A DNA stretch of 64,000 bases from a virus, in the IMG/VR virus record IMGVR_UViG_3300008110_000075, positions 17,343 through 81,342 of that record; one strand, 5' to 3'. Position numbers and translations under genes: made by a program. Below the pieces are notes generated by a model that was not told where the DNA came from, searched no databases, and saw nothing but the letters and a program-made list of their open reading frames with translations. This document shows positions 53,124 to 62,281 of this stretch, piece after piece; positions within the stretch are counted from its first letter, which is position 1, and every line of letters starts with the position of its first letter.

Positions 53124-56100
53124 TTATGTTGTTCGTTTTATAAAAATTTTATACAAAGTTCCTGTCACTGATGGGAAAACAATTGTGTAACATCCTACAA
53201 GAGGTTTGTAATTGAATGGTGGATTTGTAAGTTGAACTGAATTCAACACGAAACCGCCATACTTGTTACATTCAACAACTTTTGTTGTTTGTGAGTTACC
53301 TGAAAGGAGATACCAAGTTCCACTGACATCAACAAACCCACATTGTGCACCGTAACGAATGTATTGTCCGAATTCATTACCAATATCAAACGGAAGGGTG
53401 GTTAGGTTAATTTCATCAGGTGTGCTAGATAAGACGAAGTTCATATTATAAGTTCCGTCTCCATTATTTTCCAAACTTACATTCAAATAAACCTCAACTT
53501 CATCAACACTACTCAAACACGTATCACAACTCAAATAGGTTTTATCAGGTGCTGAAGCAAAGTAATCTCCATCGAATCTTTGTGAGGTTGCAATTTTGAT
53601 AGGTGCAAAATAATTACAATCAAATTCACCCTCATAGGTCCAACAATTTCCATCAGCATCTTTAAATTGTCTTCCAACTGTAGTCTGTATTGGTGATTGT
53701 TGTGTTTGAATCATATATGTTCTGACTGTATTTGGACTAATTGGAATACAACTTGAATAAACATATACCAAACAAGGGGTTTCACTTGGCGTTGGGGTCA
53801 TCGTTGAAGTAGGACTATAAGACGGTGTTTGTGATGGAGTCTGAGTTTGGGTTGGCGTTGATGAATAACTTGGCCTTGGTGTTGCTGTTGGTGTAAGACC
53901 AGGAGTTGTTGTCTGTGTTGGAGTTGGCGTGAATGTAGGAGTCGAGGACGAAGTTTGTGTCGGCGTAATTGTCATCGTTGGTGTTGATGTAGGTGTTGAT
54001 GTTATCGTCGTTGAAGGTGATGGTGAAGGGACTGTTGAACATTTCGAACAATCGTTTCCAAAAATATCAATTATCGAGTCTACGTTCGTGTTAGATGATA
54101 AGTTTGAATCATCCCTCAAATACTTCAAGCAAAGAATTGTTTCATTAATAACCGCCGAGAATACCATCTCAGTTTGGATTGGAATTTCCTCAAACACAAG
54201 TGGGTCAGAAGTGTAGAAATAATTTTCAGTTCCACATTGATTCAATACCTTAACCGAAACACAACTGAATGTTTCTTCAAATATATTGAAGGTAACTTGT
54301 CCATCCGCAGGAACTGTTCTTGTCAGTGTTATCGTTGGTGTGTTTGAAGGGGTTGGGGTTGAATCAGGAACATAATTAATCTCAAAGTCGACACTTTTCC
54401 CAAGACATATCAATCCTGTTGGTGATGGAGTTGGCGTTACACCTATGGAAGTGAAAATGAAATTCACATCGTCACAAGGAACTGACGGACTTGGTGTTGG
54501 GACTGGTTCCCAATCACAGTCAAAGTATGCATTGAAATCGAAGGTGTCACAATTTATTGGCGTTGGAGTTGGAGTTGGACAAACTCCTGGTTCAAAAGAA
54601 CCGAAAGATATATCAGGACACGCAGAGTAACATGGAGACGAGCCCTTCAATAAACAAGTCCCACCGAGAGAGGTGCTCAGACACCAATAACTCTCAGTAA
54701 CTGATGTAAAATAATAAATGTAACCCAAGCTGACGCTTCCACCAGAATAGGAGATTCTACCATTATAAGTTGCACCTGAAACGTAAAGTCCATTGTAATT
54801 CAACAAAGAAGGTAGGGTTGTAGTAAAGCAAAATTCACCCGAATCACAAGCCGCTGGTGTCGAAGATACTGTCGGAGTGTTTGTTGGTGTTGAATACGGG
54901 GTTGGCGTTGGTGTGTTCAATAGACAAGCTCTACAACTACCCCAATCAGGTGCACCCAAATCAGGTCCACCAGGACCTGAAAACTCTTCGAATCTATAAC
55001 ATCTATTGTTATATTCATAAACCGCTCCTTGATAAGCGGTATCTTCATCAACATTGGCATAAAATATTTCTTCAGTGGAACAGTCAATCAATAATGCAGC
55101 AACACTCGCAACTCTTGGACAAAGTGTAGAACCGCAACCTGTTACATTTGTAAATGTAACCGATGTTCCATCATATATTGGACCACTTCCCGAATCAACA
55201 ACTGTCGCACATCCTTCATATTCTGTAGAACCTGTGATAAGATAGACATCGTCAACCACAACTGCAACTGGTAAATCCTCAAATCTGAATAAAGTCCCTG
55301 AAACACAATCACGGAACCCTATTAGGTTTTGTGTCGGTGTTTGAGTGTTAGTTGGGGTATTAGATGGCGTTTGAGTTGGGTCTGGAGTTACAGAAGGTGT
55401 CTGTGTCGGAGTTTCGGTTTGAGTTTGGGTTGGTGTTACATCAGGGGTTGGTGATAGAGTCTGTGAAGGCGTCTGAGTTGGAGTTTCTGAAGGTGTTTGT
55501 GTAGGAGTCTCAGTTGCTGTAGGGGATGAACCAATAGTTGATGTAGGGGTCTGAGTTGGGGTTTCGGATGGTGTTTGTGTAGGAGTTTCTGAAGGCGTTT
55601 GAGTAATAGTCTCAGTTGGTGTTTGTGTGGGAGTTTCGGTTATTGTAGGAGTCTGAGTTGGGGTTTCAGAAGGTGTTTGAGTAGGGGTTTCAGATGGTGT
55701 TTGTGTAGGTGTTTCTGTTGCTGTAGGTGACGAACCTATAGTTGCGGTTGTTGTTGGTGTAGGCGTTTCGGTTGGAGTTTCAGTTGGAGTTTCAGTTGTT
55801 GTCGGTGTAGGTGTTGGAGTACCACAACAATCTACAAATGTATCCGTAGCATAAGACGATACTGGAAAGTAAGCGACATTGTTTTTATAATAATAAGTCG
55901 ACTGAACGTAATTTGCACAAAATGAATCGTCGAAAGTTCCTGCGTCAGCAAAACTTGCCGTGGTCAGTATATTATAACAATTGTAATAGTCTACGAATAT
56001 AGTGTTGTTTAGTGACGAAGGTGTATTACCCGTGGCATCATCCAAGTCAGGTTGTGCAATTGTAACATCAAAATATGTACAATTACAAGGAGTTGAAGGG

Positions 56101-56858
56101 GTTGGAGTTTGTGTTTGAGTTGGCGTAGGAGAAGGGACTACACCACAATCTCCATCAACCACACAAGTTCCTCCCAAAGATGTCCAAGTATATAAAGGCT
56201 CAGGTCCTCCTGCACAGGTAGTTCCCGATGAAACAAGTTTTAATCCTTGTGTTCCACCCGATATACAAATATATCTACTTGATGTCACATCAACTTGAAC
56301 ACATTCCTCATTTCCATTACACGCGTAGTATCTGATTGAAATATCTACAATATCATTGTTAGTGATTTCCCAACATTCGCAATCACCAGGTGGTGTTAGG
56401 GTAGGTGTTGGGGTAGGTGTTGTAGTTGGCGTCTCAGTAAGAGTTGGTGTCGGTGTTTGTGATGGGCTTACAAAACAAGGACCAACAACGGTCAAAATTG
56501 CAGATGGACCGCTTATAACGGTTCCAGCCAGTGCACAAAAAACATCAGTATTACCGTTGGTTATTGTGGCGTTTTGGGGTACAGAATCACAATCAGTGTA
56601 AGAATAAGGTTCTGAAATAGGCCCTGAAAAACCTAAATATAATGAATATTGAACACAACCTGTCTGTGGTGTTGGGGTAGGTGTTTGTGTTTGTGTTTGC
56701 GAGATTGCTGGAGCTGGAGGGTCTGGGTCCGTTGGAGTAGGGGTTGGAGTTTCTGTTGGCGTTTCTGTTACAGTTGGAGTTGGTGTAGGTTCCGTTAGAA
56801 TAATATCCGTCAGGCGCAAATGTTGTAAGACCTGAGTCAGAATATAAAGTACTACCAC
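53124..56858 (-). CDS. Large Thr/Pro-rich tail adhesin (main part; true N-terminus is in another frame)
   Basis: 1244 residues as an open frame, but the first 23 residues look like non-coding frame; sense coding appears to start near 56790 (EPTPTPTVTETP...). Long linkers of PTQTPSETPTQTP type alternate with beta modules; the longest (about 346-509) contains a duplicated block TIGSSPTATETPTQTPSETP. Several Cys-rich modules follow. The preceding 239-residue frame reads into this one if one base is removed near 56789-56795, so both are parts of a single adhesin of about 1.39 thousand residues. Likely a tail-surface adhesin with heavily glycosylated linkers. Confidence 0.65.
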   Translation of the reverse strand: MVVLYILTQVLQHLRLTDIILTEPTPTPTVTETPTETPTPTPTDPDPPAPAISQTQTQTPTPTPQTGCVQYSLYLGFSGPISEPYSYTDCDSVPQNATITNGNTDVFCALAGTVISGPSAILTVVGPCFVSPSQTPTPTLTETPTTTPTPTPTLTPPGDCECWEITNNDIVDISIRYYACNGNEECVQVDVTSSRYICISGGTQGLKLVSSGTTCAGGPEPLYTWTSLGGTCVVDGDCGVVPSPTPTQTQTPTPSTPCNCTYFDVTIAQPDLDDATGNTPSSLNNTIFVDYYNCYNILTTASFADAGTFDDSFCANYVQSTYYYKNNVAYFPVSSYATDTFVDCCGTPTPTPTTTETPTETPTETPTPTTTATIGSSPTATETPTQTPSETPTQTPSETPTQTPTITETPTQTPTETITQTPSETPTQTPSETPTQTPTSTIGSSPTATETPTQTPSETPTQTPSQTLSPTPDVTPTQTQTETPTQTPSVTPDPTQTPSNTPTNTQTPTQNLIGFRDCVSGTLFRFEDLPVAVVVDDVYLITGSTEYEGCATVVDSGSGPIYDGTSVTFTNVTGCGSTLCPRVASVAALLIDCSTEEIFYANVDEDTAYQGAVYEYNNRCYRFEEFSGPGGPDLGAPDWGSCRACLLNTPTPTPYSTPTNTPTVSSTPAACDSGEFCFTTTLPSLLNYNGLYVSGATYNGRISYSGGSVSLGYIYYFTSVTESYWCLSTSLGGTCLLKGSSPCYSACPDISFGSFEPGVCPTPTPTPINCDTFDFNAYFDCDWEPVPTPSPSVPCDDVNFIFTSIGVTPTPSPTGLICLGKSVDFEINYVPDSTPTPSNTPTITLTRTVPADGQVTFNIFEETFSCVSVKVLNQCGTENYFYTSDPLVFEEIPIQTEMVFSAVINETILCLKYLRDDSNLSSNTNVDSIIDIFGNDCSKCSTVPSPSPSTTITSTPTSTPTMTITPTQTSSSTPTFTPTPTQTTTPGLTPTATPRPSYSSTPTQTQTPSQTPSYSPTSTMTPTPSETPCLVYVYSSCIPISPNTVRTYMIQTQQSPIQTTVGRQFKDADGNCWTYEGEFDCNYFAPIKIATSQRFDGDYFASAPDKTYLSCDTCLSSVDEVEVYLNVSLENNGDGTYNMNFVLSSTPDEINLTTLPFDIGNEFGQYIRYGAQCGFVDVSGTWYLLSGNSQTTKVVECNKYGGFVLNSVQLTNPPFNYKPLVGCYTIVFPSVTGTLYKIFIKRTT
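55330..55820 (-). repeat. Mucin-like PTQTPSETP-coding repeats
   Basis: About 490 bases of tandem 6- and 12-base-periodic units coding Thr-Pro-Thr-Gln and Thr-Pro-Ser-Glu, with a longer duplication of the GSSPTATETP block. Confidence 0.8.
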
Positions 56859-57312
56859 TCCAAAGTCCTTCTACTGATGAGGTGTAATAACCTGTACCAC
56901 CTGTAGATGCAAAATCAGAACAAGCAGACGGACCACTTATGACTGAGTATGAAACCAAAAAGGTGTTTGCACCTAATGGACCACAAAAATTGTCGTATAT
57001 TGATATTCCTATTTCAGTAATCCCGTCGTAAATTACGTTGGGAAAAGATTGAGTTGCCGAGCCGCCAGCACCCGCATCAAAATTTTGTTTTCTACCAGTA
57101 CTATCTGTAACCTCGATACAACCATTCAACAACCCATTACTCCAATATACAGTAAGAGTGTACTCACCAACTTGTGTAGTGGTGAATGCACAAGTACTCG
57201 AACTTGGCGTACAAGGACATCCCACATCACAAGTTGCTGTAACACCGTTAAAGTCAATTTGACTTATAGTAATTGTGGGTGGTGACTGATTATAAACAAA
57301 TATGTTAGACAT
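56593..57312 (-). CDS. N-terminal part of the large adhesin (frameshifted)
   Basis: 239 residues as an open frame. Up to about residue 175 (ending TFAPDGYYSNG) it is a normal beta-rich virion domain with Cys pairs; the remaining residues (NRNANRNSNPYSN and onward) are out-of-frame translation of the Thr/Pro linker. Its frame is one base off the 1244-residue frame; deletion of one A at GGAACC (about 56789-56795) joins them as YYSNG-PTPTPT. Either an indel in the assembly, a real knock-out, or phase-variable expression. A TTATTTATAA box precedes the start. Confidence 0.6.
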   Translation of the reverse strand: MSNIFVYNQSPPTITISQIDFNGVTATCDVGCPCTPSSSTCAFTTTQVGEYTLTVYWSNGLLNGCIEVTDSTGRKQNFDAGAGGSATQSFPNVIYDGITEIGISIYDNFCGPLGANTFLVSYSVISGPSACSDFASTGGTGYYTSSVEGLWSGSTLYSDSGLTTFAPDGYYSNGTYTNSNCNRNANRNSNPYSNGPRPSSSSNLANTNTNTYPNTTDRLCSIFIIFRFFRAYFRTLFLH

Positions 57313-57328
57313 GAATTACTTACTTACC

Positions 57329-57338
57329 TTATAAATAA
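57329..57338 (-). promoter_or_regulatory. TTATTTATAA box (candidate promoter element)
   Basis: 16 bases before the adhesin start at 57312; divergent to the glycosylation cassette. Confidence 0.4.
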
Positions 57339-57407
57339 CTTGAACTTTATTTTTTTCACATTCAAAATATAGTTTGACTAAAAACAATATAAAGGCACGC
57401 TCAGCCT

Positions 57408-57417
57408 ATATTTATGA
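57408..57417 (+). promoter_or_regulatory. ATATTTATGA box (candidate promoter element)
   Basis: 4 bases before the ATG at 57422, at the head of the plus-strand glycosylation cassette. Confidence 0.35.
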
Positions 57418-57421
57418 TTAT

Positions 57422-57604
57422 ATGAAACTTCTTAAAACGATAAAGAAGATTATTCAAGAGGCTGAAGAACAGTATAATACTGCAAGTGAGACTAACACAC
57501 CACTTGAAGAATTAGATAGACTCGAAAAACACTATCAAGACTCTCTGAAATTGTTACGCTTATACAATTCCAAACAGGAAAAACTAAAATCCAAGAAAAA
57601 ATAA
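57422..57604 (+). CDS. Small coiled-coil protein
   Basis: 60 residues from the ATG at 57422; an in-frame ATG at 57374 is possible. Entirely helical and charged (KLLKTIKKIIQEAEEQYN, then LEELDRLEKHYQDSLK). First gene of the plus-strand cassette, but separated from the glycosyltransferase by 52 bases, so perhaps not part of the pathway. Confidence 0.5.
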   Translation: MKLLKTIKKIIQEAEEQYNTASETNTPLEELDRLEKHYQDSLKLLRLYNSKQEKLKSKKK

Positions 57605-57656
57605 TTACATCTTAAGTCAATAGATTTTCTTAAAGTTCTTTCTTATATTTCATCAC

Positions 57657-58595
57657 ATGAAAGAACCTCTATTAGACTTACATCTGAGTCATGGATTAGG
57701 TGACACTATTTGTGCAACACCTTCTTTAAGGAAACTATATTTTGCTTATGGAAAAAAAATATCAGTATTAACTGACCATCCACTAATATTCAAACATAAC
57801 AAATATGTTGATAAAATCTTTGATACCAAGAACACAAATAGAGATGATTTAGAATCTCAATACGAATTACTCGTAAGTTTTGCACCAAATTTAGAAAACC
57901 GATACGGTTTAGGATTACGTCATAATGTTATGGACATAAGACAATTCCATGCGGCGGGGTTGGGTTTCCAATTATTACCCGAGGAATGTGATATGGATTA
58001 CGTTCCTGATGAGTGGGAGCCAATTGATGGTTTACCTGAAAAGTTTGTTTTGATACATCCCGTAACCTCTTGGGCTTCGAGAACTTGGCCCGCAGAGAAA
58101 TGGCAGTTATTAACACGAATGTTAAACGATTACGGTATTCCTGTTGTTTCGATGGGGAAGGCATCGAGTGAGGTAGGTTTTCACATGGTAGACAAACCTG
58201 TTTTCGATTTCCCTATCAAACTTGGTTTGAATTTAATGAATAAAGCAAATGTCCCCCAAACTTGGTGGTTAATGCAAAAAAGTATTTGCACGGTCACCAT
58301 GGACTCAGGTATGTTACACTTAGCAGGAACCACAGATGCAAACATCATTCAATTAGGTAGTTCTGTTCATTGGAAGTTAAGAGCCCCTTTTCGAAACGGT
58401 TCTCAAGAATATAAATTTCATTATATTGATGGGGATTGTAAGATAGCATGTGCATCTGACATGAGATATGGTGTCAAAGAATGGGGTTCAATAAGAGGAA
58501 TCCCACCTTTAGTTGGATGTTTAGAAGGAAAATCCGAATTTGTTTGTCATCCTAGCGTTCTACAAATTTTCAATAAAATATTAACCCTATTATGA
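57657..58595 (+). CDS. Glycosyltransferase family 9-like (heptosyltransferase fold)
   Basis: 312 residues. GLGDTICATP (13-22), IHPVTSWASRTWPAEKW (about 131-147) and DSGMLHLAGTT (about 215-225) are the typical motifs of GT9 enzymes, which transfer heptose or related sugars from an ADP-sugar onto lipid A core or proteins. A short C-terminal part carries four Cys. The start of the giant transferase overlaps its stop as ATGA, so the two are co-translated. Phages seldom encode GT9 proteins; the acceptor is unknown, and virion protein glycosylation is inferred. Confidence 0.8.
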   Translation: MKEPLLDLHLSHGLGDTICATPSLRKLYFAYGKKISVLTDHPLIFKHNKYVDKIFDTKNTNRDDLESQYELLVSFAPNLENRYGLGLRHNVMDIRQFHAAGLGFQLLPEECDMDYVPDEWEPIDGLPEKFVLIHPVTSWASRTWPAEKWQLLTRMLNDYGIPVVSMGKASSEVGFHMVDKPVFDFPIKLGLNLMNKANVPQTWWLMQKSICTVTMDSGMLHLAGTTDANIIQLGSSVHWKLRAPFRNGSQEYKFHYIDGDCKIACASDMRYGVKEWGSIRGIPPLVGCLEGKSEFVCHPSVLQIFNKILTLL

Positions 58596-61500
58596 GTATA
58601 AGATACAACTTTATAGAGGTCGGAACATCAGACTTCATGACTCTAATTCAATCTGCTGATGACCAAACTGTCGGACTCAGTATCGAACCCATTTCAGAAT
58701 ATCTCGATAGATTACCTAATAAACCCAAAGTTCAAAAAGTCAATGCGGCTCTTTCTGATACAGACGATACTATTGAAATATATCATATAGAATCTAAAGA
58801 TTTAGAAAAATACAATCTTCCCTATTGGATTAGAGGATGTAACTCTGTTAATGGTCCTCATGAATTTACAAAGAAAAAAATTGGTGATGAAACATATAAC
58901 AAGTTGGTAAAAATTGATAAAGTCCCAACTATATCTTGGAAAACTTTAATAGAAAAATACAATATAGGTTCAATTGATTATTTAAAAATTGACACTGAAG
59001 GTCATGAACATATAATTTTAAAAGGGTATCTCGAACAATGTAGACTGAATCATAATCTTTTCGCATCTAAAATTGAATTCGAATACAATGAAACATCAAA
59101 TAAAATTGAATTAGATAAAATTATAAATCAATTATCAAATTATAATGTAACTTATTTGGAGGAAGACGTTATATTGAACATCAAAACAGAGTCTGAATTT
59201 GACAAATCTTATGTCTTATATTCAACCGAAAATTACTTTGATATTGTAACTGAATGTGCAAAATCAATAAGACAATTTAGTAAACTACCAATATTGGTTT
59301 ATTTAATAAATTCAAACAGAACTGTTGAAGTAGAAAATACCAAGACTTTAAATTGGTCTATAGATATCGAACCTACTTCAAATAACATGTATATTAAGGA
59401 AAGGGACAACTTTTACATAGATAGAAAAAATCCAATAATTTATAAAATTTTATCTCAAAGACCTCTGATTATCAAAGATGCTTTAGAAAAATATTCAAAT
59501 ATTGTTTGTTATGTTGACAGCGATTCAATCGCAACCCCTAACGTTGATACTATATTTTCATATTATGATGAAAATTCATCTCACCCATATTTTGTTGAAG
59601 GGATATACGATTTTTTGAAATACGATGGTAGAGGTGGAGGAGGAGGATTCGGAGGTGGAATGGAAACAACTTTGGAACACGATACCTGTGTCTTGTTTGG
59701 TGTTGACCAATCGGTCAGAAAAAACTATAGACAAACAGGATATTTCGTTTCAGGTCAAAATACCATCGAGTTTTTGGAGGAATGGTATTGGATGTGCTCA
59801 CACCCAAAAGTCCTGAAAAATGTTAGTCATTATGCTCCGTATAATGAGGAGACTATTTGTAACGTTCTATTATGGAAATACAATATAGATAAGGGTCTTC
59901 CCTATGTCTATGTCAATGGGAGATTAGAAACGGTTGAGAAAATGTATACCCAAGTAGAATATAAAGGAAAGGGTATCAGAAACCACATCGGTGAATGGTT
60001 AAGAGTTCCTGAAGAAAAAAATCATCTCCTGTTTTTTCATGGTGAAAAAAATCCAAACATGATGAGAGAGATGGTAGATGAAATCAAAAAATATAACAAG
60101 GAAAAACTTAGAATTTTATACTTAGCACCTCACCTTTCAACTGGTGGTATGCCAGCTTACTTATTGAAAAGAATCGAAACCCTACAAGAATATTACCCTG
60201 AGGTAGAATTATATGTTGTTGAGTATTGTCTTTACTCAACTTGGTATGTGGTTCAAAAAGAAAAAATAAAACAAATTATACCCGATAACAGATATTGGAC
60301 ATTAAACACTTTGGGAAATCATAATGATGAAAATTCTCTGAAGTTAATTCAAATTATAAAAGATAATTCAATTGATATTGTTCATGTTGACGAAATACTT
60401 GAGGGGTTTGATAGTTTCAATCGAGTATCAATAAATGTCTTAAATGCACTTTTTGATAACAACAGAACTTGGAAAATTGTCGAGACCTGTCATAATATTC
60501 ATTTTAATCCTGAGAATAGACATTTTCATCCCGACGCTTACGCCTTCTGTTCTCCCCATCATCCGAAGGTTCAATTCAAAAATGAAAATTCTTATTATGA
60601 ATTTTTTGAATACCCTATTGACCGAAAATTTGTTACCGAAGAACAAAAAGAACACGCAAGGTTAAAACTTGGTTTAGACCTTAATAAAACCCATGTGATA
60701 AACGTTGGACTTTGGACTCAAGGAAAAAATCAAGGAGAGGGCATCGAAATCGCAAGATATCTACAAGGTGAAGATATAGAGTTTCATTTCATAGGAAATC
60801 AAGCATCAAATTTCGAAAGTTATTGGAAACCTCTGATGATGAATTTACCATCAAATGTAAAAATTTGGGGTGAAAGGAGTGATGTGGATTTGTTTATGAA
60901 AGCATCAGACATATTTTTATTTAACTCCACAATTGAATGTAATCCCCTTGTTCTTAGGGAAGCCGCTTCTTATGGTTTAAAAATTCTTTCTAGAAATCTT
61001 ACACAATATTATGATATGTTTACACCATACATCACACCAATTGATGATGATTGTGAGAAAACGTCAAACATAATTCGTGAGTTAAAATACAATGGAATCT
61101 CAAGAGACTATGAAGTTAGTCATGACCAATCTCAGAACTTTGCTTTATCTCATAAAAAGTTTTATGAGAAGTTAAAAACTATGGATATAAAGATTCAAAA
61201 ATCATCAAAGAATAATATACAAATTACTCAATATTTTATAAGACAACCTTTTTTAGAAATTAAAGGGGATTCAAGTTCTAAGTTTTTGGTTCAATTCATT
61301 GATGATAAAGGGGTAATTCATTATGAAAATAAAATAGATTCCAACTGTTGGGTAAAACTTAACAGACAATATTTTACAAATTGGAGAACTAAGGTTTACG
61401 AAGAAGAAACACTAATATATGACTCGAAATTAGATTTGAAAGACAAAAGAGTGTTTATAAATTTTGATAGTAAATCTTTAGGTGACAACATTGCTTGGGT

Positions 61501-62281
61501 GCCTTATGTTTTGGAGTTTCAAAAGAAACATAATTGTAAAATTATTCTTTCCACATTTTGGAATAAGTTATTCAAAGAAGTTTACCCTGAGATAGAATTC
61601 ATAGAACCAGGGAATGTTGTAAAAGACATTCATGCACAATACTCCATTGGTTGGTTTTATAATGAAAATATGGAACCAGTAATCCCGAATACAATTCCTC
61701 TCCAAAAAGCAGCAACAAACATCTTAGGTTTGGAATTTGAAGAAATAAAACCACGAATTAATTTTAACGTTTATCGAAGACCTTTTGATGAAAAATATAT
61801 AAGTATCGCAACCAATTCCACCTCAGGTTTAAAATTTTGGAAAAAAGAATATTGGCAAGAACTAATTGATTACTTAGTAGATTTAGGTTTCAAAGTAATA
61901 AACGTATCAAAAGAAAAAAATGAGTTCAGAAATGTTACACAAATTTCAGATAGTTCAATTGGTAATACCATGAATGTAATACATCATAGTGAATTTTTCA
62001 TAGGTTTATCAAGTGGACTTTCTTGGTTGTCTTGGGCAATGGGTAAACACGTTGTGATGATTAGTAATTTTACTGAACCCGACCACGAATTTACCACAAA
62101 CTGCACCCGAATTATAAACAAATCAGTCTGTAATGGATGTTGGAATAACCCCAACTTCAAGTTCGATAAAGGTGATTGGGATTGGTGTCCAATTCACAAA
62201 GGAACACCAAGACAATTTGAGTGTCACACTTCAATAACACCAAGTATGGTAATAAATCAAATTCAAAATTTATTGAAATGA
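58592..62281 (+). CDS. Giant four-domain glycosyltransferase/methyltransferase
   Basis: 1229 residues. Domain 1 (about 1-200) is FkbM-type AdoMet methyltransferase (FIEVGTSDF at 7-15, LKIDTEGHE near 130-138). Domain 2 (about 205-500) looks like a GT-A glycosyltransferase, with the metal-binding YVDSDS near 306-311 and a glycine-rich loop. Domain 3 (about 505-865) is a GT-B glycosyltransferase, ILYLAPHLSTGGMPAYL at the start and an E-x7-E site in ECNPLVLREAASYG near 782-795. Domain 4 (about 945-1229) resembles TibC-type strand-loop-strand O-heptosyltransferases: SLGDNIAW, then Cys 1180, 1183, 1199 and 1211 in CNGCW, WCPIHK and RQFEC. The protein may build and cap a glycan on Ser/Thr of virion proteins. 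Domain order is from sequence, function is inferred. Confidence 0.8.
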   Translation: MSIRYNFIEVGTSDFMTLIQSADDQTVGLSIEPISEYLDRLPNKPKVQKVNAALSDTDDTIEIYHIESKDLEKYNLPYWIRGCNSVNGPHEFTKKKIGDETYNKLVKIDKVPTISWKTLIEKYNIGSIDYLKIDTEGHEHIILKGYLEQCRLNHNLFASKIEFEYNETSNKIELDKIINQLSNYNVTYLEEDVILNIKTESEFDKSYVLYSTENYFDIVTECAKSIRQFSKLPILVYLINSNRTVEVENTKTLNWSIDIEPTSNNMYIKERDNFYIDRKNPIIYKILSQRPLIIKDALEKYSNIVCYVDSDSIATPNVDTIFSYYDENSSHPYFVEGIYDFLKYDGRGGGGGFGGGMETTLEHDTCVLFGVDQSVRKNYRQTGYFVSGQNTIEFLEEWYWMCSHPKVLKNVSHYAPYNEETICNVLLWKYNIDKGLPYVYVNGRLETVEKMYTQVEYKGKGIRNHIGEWLRVPEEKNHLLFFHGEKNPNMMREMVDEIKKYNKEKLRILYLAPHLSTGGMPAYLLKRIETLQEYYPEVELYVVEYCLYSTWYVVQKEKIKQIIPDNRYWTLNTLGNHNDENSLKLIQIIKDNSIDIVHVDEILEGFDSFNRVSINVLNALFDNNRTWKIVETCHNIHFNPENRHFHPDAYAFCSPHHPKVQFKNENSYYEFFEYPIDRKFVTEEQKEHARLKLGLDLNKTHVINVGLWTQGKNQGEGIEIARYLQGEDIEFHFIGNQASNFESYWKPLMMNLPSNVKIWGERSDVDLFMKASDIFLFNSTIECNPLVLREAASYGLKILSRNLTQYYDMFTPYITPIDDDCEKTSNIIRELKYNGISRDYEVSHDQSQNFALSHKKFYEKLKTMDIKIQKSSKNNIQITQYFIRQPFLEIKGDSSSKFLVQFIDDKGVIHYENKIDSNCWVKLNRQYFTNWRTKVYEEETLIYDSKLDLKDKRVFINFDSKSLGDNIAWVPYVLEFQKKHNCKIILSTFWNKLFKEVYPEIEFIEPGNVVKDIHAQYSIGWFYNENMEPVIPNTIPLQKAATNILGLEFEEIKPRINFNVYRRPFDEKYISIATNSTSGLKFWKKEYWQELIDYLVDLGFKVINVSKEKNEFRNVTQISDSSIGNTMNVIHHSEFFIGLSSGLSWLSWAMGKHVVMISNFTEPDHEFTTNCTRIINKSVCNGCWNNPNFKFDKGDWDWCPIHKGTPRQFECHTSITPSMVINQIQNLLK

